A program made the position numbers and the translations under genes. Shown here one piece after another: positions 6,347-7,461 of a stretch of 7,461 bases of DNA. Under the pieces are notes generated by a model. It did no database searches. It was not told the origin of the DNA and was given only the letters and a program-made list of their open reading frames with translations. Position 1 is the stretch's first letter. The number at the start of each line of letters is the position of its first letter. Source of the DNA: JBGSYN01 sp964412385 (GTDB lineage: Bacteria; Pseudomonadota; Alphaproteobacteria; Geminicoccales; Geminicoccaceae); assembly GCA_964412385.1 (NCBI GenBank), contig CAYPOV010000238.1, positions 1 to 7,461 of the forward strand. The letters are read 5' to 3'.

Positions 6347-7461
6347 ATTTCTCACGATATTTTTGCATGACCCAAAGAGCTACGACATTCAGCGCAAGGG
6401 TCACCACGAACAGGACGAGTCCCAAGGCGAAGGCCGATAGTGTTTTTGCACTATCGAATTCCTGGTCGCCCACGAGCAGTGTCACGATCTGAACCGTCAC
6501 GGTTGTGACCGAATCGAGGGGATTGACGGTGAGATTGGCAGCGAGACCCGCTGCCATCACGACAATCATGGTCTCACCGATCGCTCTTGAGATAGCGAGA
6601 AGAAAGCCTGCGATAATTCCGGGAAGAGCTGCAGGCACGACGACTTTGGTAATCGTCTCGGCCTTGGTTGCACCCAGCCCCAAAGACGCATCGCGAAGAG
6701 ATTGCGGTACCGAGGATATTGCGTCATCGGAGAGCGATGACACGAAGGGAATGATCATGATCCCCATCACGGCACCCGCTGCCAGCGCACTTTCCGAGGC
6801 CACATCGAGCCCTATCGATTCACCAAACCGGCGAATCGCGGGTGCCACCGTTAATGCCGCGAAAAAGCCGTAAACGACGGTTGGCACGCCAGCCAGCACT
6901 TCGAGAATGGGTTTGGCAAACGAGCGAACGCGCGGGTGGGCATATTCGGCAAGATACATGGCCGAAAAGATGCCGACGGGGCCCGCCACGAACATGGCGA
7001 TAACGGTAATCAAACCAGTGCCGACAAAAAGTGGAACAGCACCGAATGAACCGGATGAACCAATCTGATCGGCGCGGATAGCCGTTTGCGGACTCCAATG
7101 GAGCCCAAACAAGAACTCTGTGATGGGAACGAGCTGGAAGAAACGAATGGACTCGACCAGCACCGAGAAAACGATGCCGGCAGTCGTAAGAATTGAAACG
7201 GTTGCTGCAAGGAAGAGTGCGGAGCGAACGGTGACTTCGACTTTGTTCCGTGCTCTGAACTTCGGACCTACACGTTGCAGGCCCAGCCAAAAGCAAAATA
7301 CCGCGGTCAGAACCGCCAGTGTTGAGGAGATCCAATTCGCGGCCGCTTTGAGACTGCCATAGTATCGGCCGGCGTTTTCAAGCGCGGGTGTTAATTCGCC
7401 TCTGGCTTCACCCCCGGCAGCGATGGGGGCCACGAGTTCAGTGATGAAGCGGCGCATCACG
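6339..7461 (-). CDS. pstC: Phosphate ABC transporter permease PstC, long form, 5' end cut by window edge
   Basis: PstC is the second membrane subunit of the high-affinity phosphate importer. The visible part (about 373 residues) includes two N-terminal membrane segments (about 37-61 and 79-104) belonging to the alphaproteobacterial long form. The conserved stretch TEFLFGLHWSPQTAIRADQ (114-132) and a binding-protein-dependent permease domain with about five helices follow. The EAA coupling loop RDASLGLGATKAETITK starts at 256. In SRAIGETMIV, Arg292 and Glu296 correspond to the charged residues needed for transport in E. coli PstC. The frame is open to the right edge. The GTG at 7458-7460 and the ATG at 7455-7457 are only possible internal starts. 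Long-form PstC proteins usually have roughly 100 more residues, including another membrane segment, so the gene very probably begins beyond the window. pstS, phoR and any Pho-box promoter would also lie there. Confidence 0.94.
   Translation of the reverse strand, partial: VMRRFITELVAPIAAGGEARGELTPALENAGRYYGSLKAAANWISSTLAVLTAVFCFWLGLQRVGPKFRARNKVEVTVRSALFLAATVSILTTAGIVFSVLVESIRFFQLVPITEFLFGLHWSPQTAIRADQIGSSGSFGAVPLFVGTGLITVIAMFVAGPVGIFSAMYLAEYAHPRVRSFAKPILEVLAGVPTVVYGFFAALTVAPAIRRFGESIGLDVASESALAAGAVMGIMIIPFVSSLSDDAISSVPQSLRDASLGLGATKAETITKVVVPAALPGIIAGFLLAISRAIGETMIVVMAAGLAANLTVNPLDSVTTVTVQIVTLLVGDQEFDSAKTLSAFALGLVLFVVTLALNVVALWVMQKYREKYD
6435..6456 (-). repeat. Perfect 8-bp inverted repeat (possible mRNA hairpin) inside pstC
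   Basis: CGATAGTG at 6435-6442 and CACTATCG at 6449-6456 are perfectly complementary around a 6-base loop (TTTTTG on the plus strand, CAAAAA in the mRNA). It lies in the codons for residues D-S-A-K-T-L-S of PstC, about 90 bases upstream of the pstA start. No U-run follows, so it is not an intrinsic terminator. It may be chance. Confidence 0.45.

Noticed and set aside
1..7461. A novel defence, mobile or accessory system
   Set aside because: All seven genes belong to well-known housekeeping or phosphate-regulon families, with compact spacing and even composition. No unexplained gene or repeat array remains.

Overview
The window looks like an ordinary chromosomal segment of an alphaproteobacterium. 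Three things point there: a long-form PstC, a PstA with the large DUF3333-type N-terminal region, and the gene order pstC-pstA-pstB-phoU-phoB, which is common in that class. Base composition is moderately GC-rich and even throughout. I see no mobile element, tRNA, rRNA or CRISPR. Coding density is very high, and the longest gene-free stretch is the 66 bases between the first two genes.

Left part, plus strand (bases 1-2773): the 3' portion of rlmN, a radical-SAM methyltransferase of 23S rRNA A2503 and tRNA A37, runs in from beyond the left edge. It is followed by sppA, a 67-kDa-type signal peptide peptidase with two S49 domains. sppA has its own Shine-Dalgarno-like sequence. No convincing promoter or terminator is visible between the two genes.

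Right part, minus strand (7461 down to 2777): a tightly packed phosphate operon, transcribed leftward as pstC (5' end cut by the right edge), pstA, pstB, phoU and phoB. Junctions are overlaps or very short gaps: pstC/pstA overlap by 8 or 17 nt depending on the pstA start, pstA/pstB overlap by 7 nt, pstB and phoU are 14 nt apart, and phoU/phoB share a 4-nt GTGA. PstC and PstA form the inner-membrane channel for phosphate delivered by PstS, which is not in the window. PstB is the ATPase. PhoU links transporter state to the histidine kinase PhoR (also absent). PhoB is the response regulator that activates Pho genes at low phosphate. The sppA and phoB stop codons face each other with 3 bases between them.

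The standout observation is in PstB. Its Walker A loop reads GPSGCVKST, with Val67 where the family has an invariant Gly just before the catalytic Lys. All other ATPase motifs are intact. One base change (GGC to GTC) accounts for it. It is either a sequencing error or a real mutation expected to disable phosphate import and switch on the Pho regulon. A second possible oddity is a Gln in PstA at the position that appears to match Arg220 of E. coli PstA, though this may simply be normal for this PstA subfamily. I found no evidence of a previously undescribed system here.
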